NCBI GenBank assembly: GCA_023430285.1
Contig: JAEZAV010000154.1
Coordinates: 1-16,306 of the forward strand
Length of the DNA stretch: 16,306 nucleotides
Direction: 5' to 3'
From: Methanobacteriota archaeon
GTDB lineage: Archaea; Methanobacteriota; Methanobacteria; Methanobacteriales; Methanobacteriaceae
Below, piece after piece: positions 7,180-15,378 of this stretch. A program made the position numbers and the translations under genes. Below the pieces are notes generated by a model. It was not told where the DNA came from, ran no database searches, and was given only the letters and a program-made list of their open reading frames with translations. Positions within the stretch are counted from its first letter, which is position 1. Every line of letters begins with the position of its first letter.

Positions 7180-7204
7180 TATTCAATGACTAACCCATTG
7201 AATA
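7180..7204. repeat. Perfect 9-bp inverted repeat downstream of nadX
   Basis: TATTCAATG (7180-7188) and CATTGAATA (7196-7204) form a perfect 9-bp stem with a 7-base loop. It lies 42 bases after the nadX stop and 79 bases before the Thg1-like gene. It could be an RNA hairpin at the transcript end or an operator; no strong T-run follows it directly. Confidence 0.6.
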
Positions 7205-7282
7205 CGAAACTATTTTATTAAAATTATCCATAGATCAAATTTCATATTTTTTATCAAATCTTAAAACAGATAGGTATTTAGA

Positions 7283-8041
7283 ATGAAAGAATGTGAGATA
7301 TTTTCTAACTTAAGAGTTCCTTGTGGCTCTGAAGTGGTGGTGCGAGTGGATGGAAGAAAATTTTCCAAATTATCCACTGAGCTTGGGCTTGAAAAGCCAT
7401 ACGACCAAGATTTTACTAATCTACTGTGTGAAGTCTGCTCAGAATTTTTTAAAGAGTTTGCACCAAAATTCATATACACCTTTTCTGATGAGATAAACAT
7501 TCTACTTTCGGACATACCATTCAATGGCCGCATAGAAAAACTTAACTCTGTTTTTGCAGGATTTATATCGGCCTCATTTCAAAAAAATCTTTTAAAAATT
7601 GAGAAATTCAAGGAAATAACCGATTCACAGGATATAAAACCCGTCTCATTCGATTCCAGAATAATACCATTAACAGTTGACGGAACCATTGATTACTTCA
7701 AAAACAGACAGAGTGAATCATGGAGAAACTGCATAAATGGCTACAGTTACTGGAAGTTAAGAGAAAACCATGATAAAACAAGTGCCGTTGAAATTTTAAA
7801 TAAAAAAAAGAGTAGTGAACTTCATGATCTCCTCTTTAAAAATGGATTAAACATTACTGAGGTACCAATCTGGCAGAGAAGGGGCATTGGAATTTACAGG
7901 ACAGCTAAAGAAGTTGAAGGATACAATCCAGTTGAGAACAAGAGGGTAAGAACCATGAGGTACTTGCCAAGGGTTGATCGTGAACTACCCATCATCAACA
8001 AAGAGTTCTTTGAAAACAGAATATTCTGCGATTATCCATAG
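7283..8041 (+). CDS. Thg1-like protein (tRNA-His guanylyltransferase family)
   Basis: The 252-residue protein belongs to the Thg1/TLP family, which adds nucleotides in the 3'-to-5' direction, either G(-1) of tRNA-His or template-directed repair of tRNA 5' ends. The metal-binding carboxylates are present: D23 in VRVDGRKFSKL and D69-E70 in TFSDEINILL. The second conserved block is YFKNRQSESWRNCINGYSYW (138-157), in the archaeal style rather than the eukaryotic HINN style. This suggests template-dependent repair as well as or instead of G(-1) addition. Length matches archaeal members. The ribosome binding site (GATAGGT region, about 7269-7275) is weak. The JAMM protein gene starts 18 bases after the stop, so they are likely co-transcribed. 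Confidence 0.88.
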   Translation: MKECEIFSNLRVPCGSEVVVRVDGRKFSKLSTELGLEKPYDQDFTNLLCEVCSEFFKEFAPKFIYTFSDEINILLSDIPFNGRIEKLNSVFAGFISASFQKNLLKIEKFKEITDSQDIKPVSFDSRIIPLTVDGTIDYFKNRQSESWRNCINGYSYWKLRENHDKTSAVEILNKKKSSELHDLLFKNGLNITEVPIWQRRGIGIYRTAKEVEGYNPVENKRVRTMRYLPRVDRELPIINKEFFENRIFCDYP

Positions 8042-8059
8042 AAAACAAGGAAGTTTAAG

Positions 8060-8461
8060 ATGTTTGGTTTAGGTAAAAAGAAGTATAAAGAGGTTCATGT
8101 GGATCATGAGCTTGTGGAAGAAATTATTGACATAGCAAAGGAATCGTATCCAAACGAATTCAGTGCAATGCTTCATGGTCTAGTTGAAGATGATGTATTG
8201 AAGATCGATGAACTGATCTTCCTGCCTGGAGCAGCATCCGAATCTGGTGCAGTCATGGAAATATTCATGTTACCAATGTTATCAGATGATGTGGGTTCAG
8301 TTCACAGTCATCCGGGTTACAGTGCCGAACCTTCAGGGGCAGACCTTCAATTTTTCTCTAAAAGAGGCACTTTCCATATGATCATAGCCCTTCCCTACAC
8401 TGAAGATAGTATTATAGCCTACAACAGTTACGGAGAGCAGATACCCTTTTCAATAGTTTGA
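8060..8461 (+). CDS. JAMM/MPN-domain (Mov34/PAD-1-like) putative metalloprotease
   Basis: This 133-residue protein is a minimal JAMM domain with complete zinc-site signature: E33 near the start of the core, then H82-S-H84-P-x6-S92-x2-D95. Spacing of H84 to D95 is the canonical ten residues. Archaeal relatives include desampylases that remove ubiquitin-like SAMP modifiers from proteins or release Cys-linked products. The presence of every ligand indicates an active enzyme, but the substrate is unknown. GGAAG at 8050-8054 is its ribosome binding site. It follows the Thg1-like gene by 18 bases in an apparent two-gene operon, and ends before a hairpin terminator. No ubiquitin-like protein gene is visible in the window. 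Confidence 0.88.
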   Translation: MFGLGKKKYKEVHVDHELVEEIIDIAKESYPNEFSAMLHGLVEDDVLKIDELIFLPGAASESGAVMEIFMLPMLSDDVGSVHSHPGYSAEPSGADLQFFSKRGTFHMIIALPYTEDSIIAYNSYGEQIPFSIV

Positions 8462-8474
8462 GAATAATATCTGT

Positions 8475-8538
8475 AACTAAAAAAATATACAAAAGAAAAA
8501 GTAACCAGGTTTAACCTGGAAATAAATTAATTTTTTTT
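8475..8538. terminator. Bidirectional terminator between JAMM gene and serA
   Basis: A symmetric hairpin CCAGG-TTTAA-CCTGG (8505-8519) is followed on the plus strand by eight T at 8531-8538. On the minus strand it is followed by T-rich sequence, the complement of the A-rich block 8475-8500. It sits between two convergent genes and could end both transcripts. Confidence 0.65.
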
Positions 8539-8541
8539 GAA

Positions 8542-10119
8542 TTAAAGATTCACTGCAACAGCATCATTTACATCTTCGAGCTCTTTGAGTTCCTCGATCA
8601 CGTTTAAAGGAACCTGCTGATCCACTTTTAAAACCATGACAGCTTCTCCACCGAGTTCTTTTCTTCCAACCTGCATTTTAGCTATGTTTATGTTGTGTTT
8701 ACCAATTTTGGTTCCTATGGCACCTATTACTCCAGGTTTATCTTTGTATTTTGAGATCAACATGGTACCTTCAGTTTCAACATCTACTTGGTAGCCGTTT
8801 ATCATGATTATTTTAGGTTCATCGGCCATAATTCCCTCAACACTAACATCGTTGAAATCAGATTTCATTTCCACTTTGATCAGATTTTTGTAACCCTTAG
8901 CATCACATCTTTTACCTTCAGTAACAATTATTCCCCGTTTTTCAGCAACTGATGTTGCATTGACAAGGTTCACAGGTTCTGTTAGTATTGGGTTTAACAC
9001 TTCTTGAAGTATCATACGGGTCAATATATCGTGCTTAGTGAGTTCTGAGAGATCACCGCAGTAAGTCACATCTATCTCCTTTATATTTCCCTTTGCAGTT
9101 TGAATCATGAACTTTCCAATTTTTTCAATGAGTCCGAAGTAGGGTTTGACCATGGAAAAGGTTTCAGGATCAAGTACTGGCATGTTTAAAACATTTTTTG
9201 GAGACCCTCCCTGGAAAACCTTTTTAATCTCATTAGCTACTATTATGGCGGCATCCCTTTGTGCTTCTGAAGTTGAAGCTGCTATGTGTGGAGTTAAAAC
9301 CACGTTGTCAAGGGTGAATAAAGGACTGTTTTCTGGAGGTTCAACTTCGTAGACATCCAGGCCGGCACCCCTTATTCTGTTGTTTGACAGAGCTTCGTAG
9401 AGATCTTCTTCATTGATGATTCCTCCCCTAGCACAGTTTATGATTATGGCATTTTCCTTCATGATTTCAAACTGTGGCTTTGATATAAGGTGTTTTGTTT
9501 CTGGTGTTAATGGCACGTGTATGGTCATGACATCAGATTCTTTTAGGAGAGTTTCCAGGTCTACCACTGTAACTCCAAGTTCTGATGCTGATTTTTCTGT
9601 GATGTATGGATCGTAGACAATAGTTTCCATTCCAAAAGCTTTTGAACGGGTAACTACTTGGCTTCCAATTCGGCCCATACCAATAACACCTAGGGTTTTT
9701 CCATTCAATTCTATCCCCATAAATCTGCTCTTTTCCCATTTACCATCCTTCACTGAGCTGTCTGCTATTGATATTTTACGTGTGAGTGAAAGTATTAGTC
9801 CCATGGTGTGTTCTGCAACTGTTATTGATGTTGATTCTGGTGCGTTTATCACCATAATACCACGTTCTGTAGCTGCCTGAACATCTACGTTGTCCACACC
9901 CACTCCTGCCCTGGCTATTATCTTCAATTTATCTGCAGCTTCAATCACTTCTCTCGTGACTTTGGTTCTGCTTCTTACAATTATAGCATCGTAATCTGCT
10001 ATTTCCTTTACCAATTCCTCTTTTGTAATCTTAAAGTTGCTTACAACCTCAGCAACATCTTTTAATTCATCTATTCCCTTTTCGTTTATTTGATCAGCGA
10101 TAAGTACTTTTTTATCCAT
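8542..10119 (-). CDS. serA: D-3-phosphoglycerate dehydrogenase
   Basis: The 525-residue protein catalyses the first step of serine synthesis, oxidation of 3-phosphoglycerate to phosphohydroxypyruvate with NAD. Domains in order are: substrate/nucleotide domains (1-315) with GVIGMGRIGSQV (144-155) and catalytic R231 (INCARGG), E260 (YEVEPP) and H278 (TPHIAAST); the intervening ASB domain (about 318-448); and a C-terminal ACT domain (452-525) for serine feedback sensing. The length matches the long archaeal SerA, for example 524 residues in Methanocaldococcus. GGGTG upstream on the minus strand supports ATG 10119. A TATA-like AATATAAATTT (complement of about 10171-10181) could be its promoter. 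It is transcribed alone. Confidence 0.96.
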   Translation of the reverse strand: MDKKVLIADQINEKGIDELKDVAEVVSNFKITKEELVKEIADYDAIIVRSRTKVTREVIEAADKLKIIARAGVGVDNVDVQAATERGIMVINAPESTSITVAEHTMGLILSLTRKISIADSSVKDGKWEKSRFMGIELNGKTLGVIGMGRIGSQVVTRSKAFGMETIVYDPYITEKSASELGVTVVDLETLLKESDVMTIHVPLTPETKHLISKPQFEIMKENAIIINCARGGIINEEDLYEALSNNRIRGAGLDVYEVEPPENSPLFTLDNVVLTPHIAASTSEAQRDAAIIVANEIKKVFQGGSPKNVLNMPVLDPETFSMVKPYFGLIEKIGKFMIQTAKGNIKEIDVTYCGDLSELTKHDILTRMILQEVLNPILTEPVNLVNATSVAEKRGIIVTEGKRCDAKGYKNLIKVEMKSDFNDVSVEGIMADEPKIIMINGYQVDVETEGTMLISKYKDKPGVIGAIGTKIGKHNINIAKMQVGRKELGGEAVMVLKVDQQVPLNVIEELKELEDVNDAVAVNL

Positions 10120-10399
10120 ATTTTCACCCTGAGTTCTCTCATAATATTATCTATGAATCTGAATGAGTTTAAATTTATATTAGAACTTGCATTTATAAAT
10201 TCCATTCAATAGTCCCTCAATATAATATATGCAAATTCAACATCTACATTCGAATTAAAAATTAGTTATGGAACTTTCAGTTAATAAATAATTTACATGA
10301 CCCTCATCGTTACTCTAGTTTGTTTTGGAAAAAGATATATCCAAACAAAATTTAATGGTATACTAACAACAAGAAATGGTTTAAACGGAGGTTGAGGAA
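10120..10399. promoter_or_regulatory. Divergent promoter region between serA and the ybjQ operon
   Basis: The 280-base AT-rich gap carries TATA-like sites for serA on the minus strand near 10171-10199 and for the rightward operon at 10331-10342. Apart from the inverted repeat at 10319-10349, I see no gene, RNA or other repeat here. Confidence 0.5.
10319..10349. promoter_or_regulatory. Inverted repeat enclosing the ybjQ-operon TATA box (possible operator)
   Basis: TTTGGA (10324-10329) pairs with TCCAAA (10340-10345), and TTTG (10319-10322) with CAAA (10346-10349), with one unpaired T at 10323. The TATA-like box AAAGATATATCC (10331-10342) lies between and across the inner arms, and GATATATC is itself a palindrome. 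A regulator binding here would block the basal machinery. The start site would fall near 10360-10366 with a leader of about 35 bases. Confidence 0.45.
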
Positions 10400-10741
10400 A
10401 TGGTTTCTGTCGATGAATTCATAATAGTTAGCTCAAATTATGTGCCGGGATATGAAATATTAGAAACAAAGGGATTTGTGTATGGACTGACTGTTCGAAG
10501 TAGAGGTGTTGGAGGACAACTTGGTGCAGGTATCCGTTCCATGTTTGGAGGGGAAATAAAAGAATACGTTCAAATGATGCAGGAATCAAGAAATGAAGCT
10601 CTTGAAAGATGTATTGATCATGCTAGGGAAATGGGTGCAAATGCAATTATAAGTGCACGTTTTGATTCTGATGCAATTTCTGACATCATGCAAGAAATAT
10701 TGGCCTATGGAACTGCAGTTGTTGCTCAACCGGTGGAATAA
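10400..10741 (+). CDS. YbjQ/UPF0145-family protein
   Basis: The 113-residue protein belongs to the YbjQ (UPF0145, 'putative heavy-metal-binding') family. It shows the family order: a beta strand ending in 'YEILETKGFVYGLTVRSRGVG' (18-38), an amphipathic helix with 'EYVQMMQESRNEALERCIDHAREMGANAIISARFD' (55-89), and a final 'EILAYGTAVV' strand (98-107). Known structures are ring-shaped pentamers; a metal role is suggested by the family name but not proven. GGAGG (10387-10391) and GAGG (10394-10397) precede ATG 10400. The next gene begins 4 bases after its stop, with an RBS inside this gene, so the two are translationally close and probably work together. Confidence 0.85.
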   Translation: MVSVDEFIIVSSNYVPGYEILETKGFVYGLTVRSRGVGGQLGAGIRSMFGGEIKEYVQMMQESRNEALERCIDHAREMGANAIISARFDSDAISDIMQEILAYGTAVVAQPVE

Positions 10742-10745
10742 TTAG

Positions 10746-11495
10746 ATGTTTGATGGCACTATCAAAATATCAAACAAGGCCATTCCCAGAACCTTGCTCG
10801 GATCTTCCCCATTTGTTGCAGCTCCTCAATTTGGACACAGGGCAAGGTTATACCAGCTTGATCTCTACAACAACCCAGAAAATATTGCGGAGATAATTCA
10901 AAAATCCCATGATATGGGAGTTAAGGGAATTCAGGTAATGCCTGAACCTCCTGTTATCGAAGCAATAGGACTTGCACGTGATGCCGGCACAAAAATGGAT
11001 ATTGTTGGTACACTTATGCCAGAAACTGAAGCTGAAGACATTGAACTATTTTCTGATTTGGGTGCAGTATCTGTGATGATACATGGAACCATAACTGACT
11101 CCGAAAATTGGGATGCCATCGAAGAAAAGCTTTTGAAGATCAAAGAAATTGAAGCAGTTCCTGGACTAGTGACCCACAGTCCATTCAAAACCACATCAAG
11201 TTTGTTAGAATCCGATGTATTGGATCTTTTCGATATTTACAGTGTTCCTGTTAACAAACTCGGATACCTAATGGACTGTGACGTGTATGATAAGGAAGTT
11301 AGAGCCAATCTGGACAACATGATGGAAGAACTAAACAAAACAATTATGGTTAGAAATGTTCTTGCAGCAGGTGTTTTAAGGCCAGAAGATGCATTTAACT
11401 ACCTAAAAACAGTTTCTTTTGCAGATGTTGTGGCTTTGGGAATTGCATCCGTGGATGAAGCACAAGAAACATTTAGCTTGCTTAGATCTCTTTAA
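10746..11495 (+). CDS. Uncharacterised alpha/beta-barrel-like protein (distantly AKR-like)
   Basis: I do not recognise a named family for this 249-residue protein. It opens with 'IPRTLLGSSPFVAAPQFGHRARLYQLDLY' and then alternates predicted strands and helices in a way that suggests a TIM barrel: 'GVKGIQVMP' (59-67), 'KMDIVGTLMP' (83-92), 'AVSVMIHGT' (106-114), 'EAVPGLVTHSP' (136-146), 'FDIYSVPVNKLGY' (162-174), 'VRNVLAAGVLRPEDAF' and 'ADVVALGIASVDEAQETF' near the end. The last segment recalls the C-terminal part of aldo/keto reductase-like proteins, but the Asp-Tyr-Lys-His tetrad is not evident. It has no membrane segment. A GGTGG RBS within ybjQ and a 4-base gap couple it to that gene. An enzyme with a phosphate-containing ligand is possible but unproven. 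Confidence 0.6.
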   Translation: MFDGTIKISNKAIPRTLLGSSPFVAAPQFGHRARLYQLDLYNNPENIAEIIQKSHDMGVKGIQVMPEPPVIEAIGLARDAGTKMDIVGTLMPETEAEDIELFSDLGAVSVMIHGTITDSENWDAIEEKLLKIKEIEAVPGLVTHSPFKTTSSLLESDVLDLFDIYSVPVNKLGYLMDCDVYDKEVRANLDNMMEELNKTIMVRNVLAAGVLRPEDAFNYLKTVSFADVVALGIASVDEAQETFSLLRSL

Positions 11496-11531
11496 ATTCC
11501 ATTTTTTTACTTAATTATGGAATTTTTTTTT
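11494..11531 (+). terminator. Hairpin terminator of the ybjQ operon
   Basis: AAATTCCAT (11494-11502) pairs perfectly with ATGGAATTT (11517-11525) over nine bases with a 14-base loop. The 3' arm merges into nine T at 11523-11531. The stem begins in the stop codon of the upstream gene. Confidence 0.7.
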
Positions 11532-11595
11532 AAATGTACTTCATGAACAATGAATTTGGCAAGGAGTACGGTATGGAATAATATAAAAATAATAT

Positions 11596-11630
11596 AAAAA
11601 AAATTTGTAACTTAACAGTAAATTAACAGT

Positions 11631-11640
<10 letters not shown>
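11596..11640 (-). terminator. Probable terminator of the HTH regulator gene
   Basis: On the minus strand a 7-base stem (AGTTACA at 11633-11639 with TGTAACT at 11606-11612) overlaps the stop codon. It is followed by a T-run, the complement of the A-run at about 11596-11603. The loop holds a direct repeat TTAACAGT (11612-11619 and 11623-11630) and is long, so the hairpin may be weak. Confidence 0.45.
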
Positions 11641-12632
<992 letters not shown>

Positions 12633-12636
12633 TTAA

Positions 12637-12646
12637 TCACCGGTGA
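12637..12646. promoter_or_regulatory. Palindrome providing ribosome binding sites for two divergent genes
   Basis: TCACCGGTGA is a perfect 10-base palindrome in the 20-base gap between two divergent start codons. Read on the minus strand it gives GGTGAT, 4 bases before the HTH gene ATG. Read on the plus strand it gives GGTGA, about 7 bases before the tiaS ATG. Each half is complementary to the 16S rRNA 3' end, so it probably acts as Shine-Dalgarno sequence for both genes. Confidence 0.7.
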
Positions 12647-12652
12647 AAAAAT

Positions 12653-13927
12653 ATGAACGATATATTATTATATGTAGGAATCGATGACACTGATTCCAGT
12701 TCTGGAATGTGTACCACCTATGTAACTTGTGTTATAATCTCCAAACTTAAAGATTACGGTTTTAATATTTCAGGATATCCAAGGCTCATAAGACTTAATC
12801 CATTTGCAAGATTTAAAACCAGAGGAAACGGTGCCCTATCCTTCAAATTAAAACTTAAAAATGAAAAAGAAGTTGAGGAAGTAAAAAAATTAGTATTAGA
12901 GAATGTTCAGACATTATCAGAACTTCAAGATGAAAAAACCAACCCGGGAGTTGTTTTCTACCAAAATGATGTCACGCCTGAACTCGAGGAATTTACCAAT
13001 AGGGCAATAAGGGACATAGTTTCAATAAAAGAAACAGAATCCATTTTAAAGAATATTGGGGCCGACTACTACAAATTTAAAAATGGAAGGGGAATAATAG
13101 GGGCATTGGCAGCCATAGGATGCAACCTAACTGATCAAACCTTTGAGCTTTTGGCCTACAGAAGTCCCGAGAACTACGGTACAAAAAGGAAGATTGACCA
13201 TGAATCTGTGGCAGAAATGGATAAAAAAACATATCCATCAACCTTTGATAATCTTGACCATGGATACATTGCAATAGAACCCCACACTCCCTGCCCTGTA
13301 CTTTATGGGATAAGAGGCGAGAATCCTGATGTGCTTGAACAGGCAAGAACAATGGTTCGTGTCATGGAACCAGTTGAAAGGCACTGTATCTTTCAAACCA
13401 ACCAACATACTGACATGCACCTCAAACCCATAGACAATATTTCAGACATGGAGAAGTTCAAATGTTACATTGTAAATGGTAAGGTAATGGATAAACCCCA
13501 CGTTATAGATGGAGGACATCTCATCTTCAGATTAAAAGATGAGTCAGGTGACATTGAATGTGCAGCCTACGAACCAACCAAACAATTCAGAAACTACGTT
13601 CGAGAATTGGAACCCGGTGATATGCTGGAGGTTTATGGTGGAGTAGGGGAAGGAATAAATAATCAAGGCACCCTTAACATCGAAAAATTCCAGTTAAAGG
13701 AACTTGCTAAAACTGAAAAATTTGTTAATCCAATGTGCAGCTGTGGAAAAAGAATGAAGTCGGCTGGAAAAAACAAAGGATTCAAATGTCCGAGCTGCAG
13801 TAAAATAGAAAGGAACGGAGAAAAAGTAGCGGTAGAAGTACCCAGAAATATAGAAAAAGGATTTTACGAAACTCCTCCCTCTGCAAGAAGACATTTAAGC
13901 AAACCTCTGGTTAGAGATGGACTTTAA
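12653..13927 (+). CDS. tiaS: tRNA(Ile2) 2-agmatinylcytidine synthetase TiaS
   Basis: TiaS attaches agmatine to C34 of tRNA-Ile(CAU) using ATP, so that the archaeal anticodon reads AUA and not AUG. The 424-residue length fits. Domains in order are: an N-terminal kinase-like catalytic domain with the signature G9-I-D-D-T-D-S15; a ferredoxin-like middle region with 'PHTPCPVLYGIRGENPDVL' (210-228) and 'QTNQHTDMHL' (248-257); an OB fold at about 283-350; and a C-terminal zinc ribbon with C362-x-C364 and C379-x2-C382. All key segments are intact. The GGTGA of the shared palindrome is the RBS of ATG 12653. The promoter probably lies inside the divergent HTH gene, for example the ATATATAT at 12537-12544. 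The protein is essential in most archaea. Confidence 0.96.
   Translation: MNDILLYVGIDDTDSSSGMCTTYVTCVIISKLKDYGFNISGYPRLIRLNPFARFKTRGNGALSFKLKLKNEKEVEEVKKLVLENVQTLSELQDEKTNPGVVFYQNDVTPELEEFTNRAIRDIVSIKETESILKNIGADYYKFKNGRGIIGALAAIGCNLTDQTFELLAYRSPENYGTKRKIDHESVAEMDKKTYPSTFDNLDHGYIAIEPHTPCPVLYGIRGENPDVLEQARTMVRVMEPVERHCIFQTNQHTDMHLKPIDNISDMEKFKCYIVNGKVMDKPHVIDGGHLIFRLKDESGDIECAAYEPTKQFRNYVRELEPGDMLEVYGGVGEGINNQGTLNIEKFQLKELAKTEKFVNPMCSCGKRMKSAGKNKGFKCPSCSKIERNGEKVAVEVPRNIEKGFYETPPSARRHLSKPLVRDGL
12661..12673 (-). promoter_or_regulatory. TATA-like box for the HTH gene inside tiaS
   Basis: The minus strand reads an uninterrupted AT run (TAATAATATA) about 30-40 bases before the HTH ATG. A start site 25 bases downstream would fall at about 12642-12645, giving a leader just long enough for the GGTGAT site. 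This is inference from spacing. Confidence 0.35.
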
Positions 13928-13981
13928 TGACCACAGGAAGTAGCTAATATTGATTTAAACAATCGTTGGAGTTAGTAAAAT

Positions 13982-15316
13982 ATGATAACAGAAGATCTTG
14001 CCAGTAAAATAGCTGAAATAAGCTATGATGAACTTCCAAAGGAAGTCATATTCCAAGCAAAACTCTGTTTTTTAGATTTTTTAGCTGTGGCAATGAGGGG
14101 ATCAAACAGCCCAAGCGGAAAAATAGTTAAAGAGATATTTAACTGCGAAAAAGATGAAGCAATAGTTGGTTTAGATGGGTTAAGCTTAATAGATGCGGCT
14201 TTTTGTAATGGGGTCTTTGCACACAGTCTTGATCTTGATGATGGGCACAGGCATGCTCAACTTCACCCTGGATGTGCTGTTATTCCTGCTGCTCTGGCAG
14301 CTGCTGATTTTCATAAAAAAACTGGCAAGGAACTGTTAGAGGCCATTGTAGCAGGTTATCAAGTTTCAATTTTATTGGGAAAACTTTCAAACCCCATGCA
14401 CAGAAACAATGGTTTTCACAGCACAGGAACATGCGGCACATTTGGTGCTGCTGCAGCTGCATGTAAAATTTTGGAACTTAACGAAGAAAAAATAATCAAT
14501 GCACTTGGACTTGCAGGAACCCAAGCTGCGGGTTTGTTGGAATCTGATCATGCAGGAACCATGGGCAAACATCTGCATGCTGGAAAGGCTGCGCAAGGAG
14601 GAGTTCTAGCAGCATTACTGGGTGAAAAGGAATTTACAGGGGCTAAATCAATAATTGATGGGAAACAAGGTTTTTATAGGGCGATGGTTTCAGATTCAGA
14701 TGTTCCAATGATGGAAAACAGTTGGAAAGAAATGGATAAGGATCGCTATCACATTTTAGATGTATACTTCAAGCAGTATCCATTGTGCAGACATTTACAT
14801 TCTTCCATCGATGCAGCTAGATTCATAAAGGCTAAAATGGAAGCAGAAGGTTCAAAGCTAGGTGATATTCGCAGAATAAACATCAGAACTTACGAAATTG
14901 CTGCTGAACACGATAATTACCACCCCGAAACTGTTGAGGATTTAAGGCAGAGCCTTCCATTTGCAGTGGCAATAAGCCTAATTAAAGGAGCACCAAACAC
15001 TGAAAACATGGAAATAACAGAGCTGACAAGATCTCTGGCCTTGAAGACATTCATTGAAACAGATGCTAAGTTTGATGGATCGTACCCCTCTAAAAGACCA
15101 TCTGAAATCAGTGTTGAAACTGAAAATGGGGTTTACAACTGTCTGGTTGATCTTCCCCATGGAGAACCTGAAAATCCCCTGGATCTGCAGGACTTAACAC
15201 AAAAATTTCAACAACTAAACCCCAGCAGCAATGTTGAATTGATGAACACGATAGAACAAATTGAATCTATATATATACATGATTTTATGGAGATGCTAAA
15301 TCTTAATATTAAATAG
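13982..15316 (+). CDS. MmgE/PrpD-family protein
   Basis: The 444-residue protein is a full-length MmgE/PrpD-fold member, a family that includes 2-methylcitrate dehydratase, cis-aconitate decarboxylase and epimerases. It has the two-part fold: an all-helical part (1-265 and from about 400), with the diagnostic 'HSLDLDDGHRHAQLHPG' (81-97), 'FHSTGTCGTFGAAAAA' (145-160) and 'GKHLHAGKAAQGG' (196-207), and a smaller alpha/beta lid (about 270-395) starting with 'YPLCRHLHSSIDAA'. The conserved acidic and histidine residues that line the active site are retained. A methylcitrate cycle is not expected in a methanogen, so the substrate is probably different. TTGGAG (about 13965-13970) is the RBS. The TIM-barrel gene follows after 62 bases, in the same direction. 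Confidence 0.85.
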   Translation: MITEDLASKIAEISYDELPKEVIFQAKLCFLDFLAVAMRGSNSPSGKIVKEIFNCEKDEAIVGLDGLSLIDAAFCNGVFAHSLDLDDGHRHAQLHPGCAVIPAALAAADFHKKTGKELLEAIVAGYQVSILLGKLSNPMHRNNGFHSTGTCGTFGAAAAACKILELNEEKIINALGLAGTQAAGLLESDHAGTMGKHLHAGKAAQGGVLAALLGEKEFTGAKSIIDGKQGFYRAMVSDSDVPMMENSWKEMDKDRYHILDVYFKQYPLCRHLHSSIDAARFIKAKMEAEGSKLGDIRRINIRTYEIAAEHDNYHPETVEDLRQSLPFAVAISLIKGAPNTENMEITELTRSLALKTFIETDAKFDGSYPSKRPSEISVETENGVYNCLVDLPHGEPENPLDLQDLTQKFQQLNPSSNVELMNTIEQIESIYIHDFMEMLNLNIK

Positions 15317-15378
15317 GAAATAATTCTTACCATCATAAATCTTTACTATAATTAAATTATTAACGAGCTGGTGATTCT

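Noticed and set aside
10120..10399. Possible small RNA in the serA-ybjQ gap
   Set aside because: No stable structure, conserved box or terminator is apparent apart from the promoter-linked inverted repeat.
15265..15285. TATATATATACATG string near the end of the MmgE/PrpD gene as a promoter
   Set aside because: It is in coding sequence (IESIYIHDF), more than 90 bases before the next ATG; a chance AT run is as likely.
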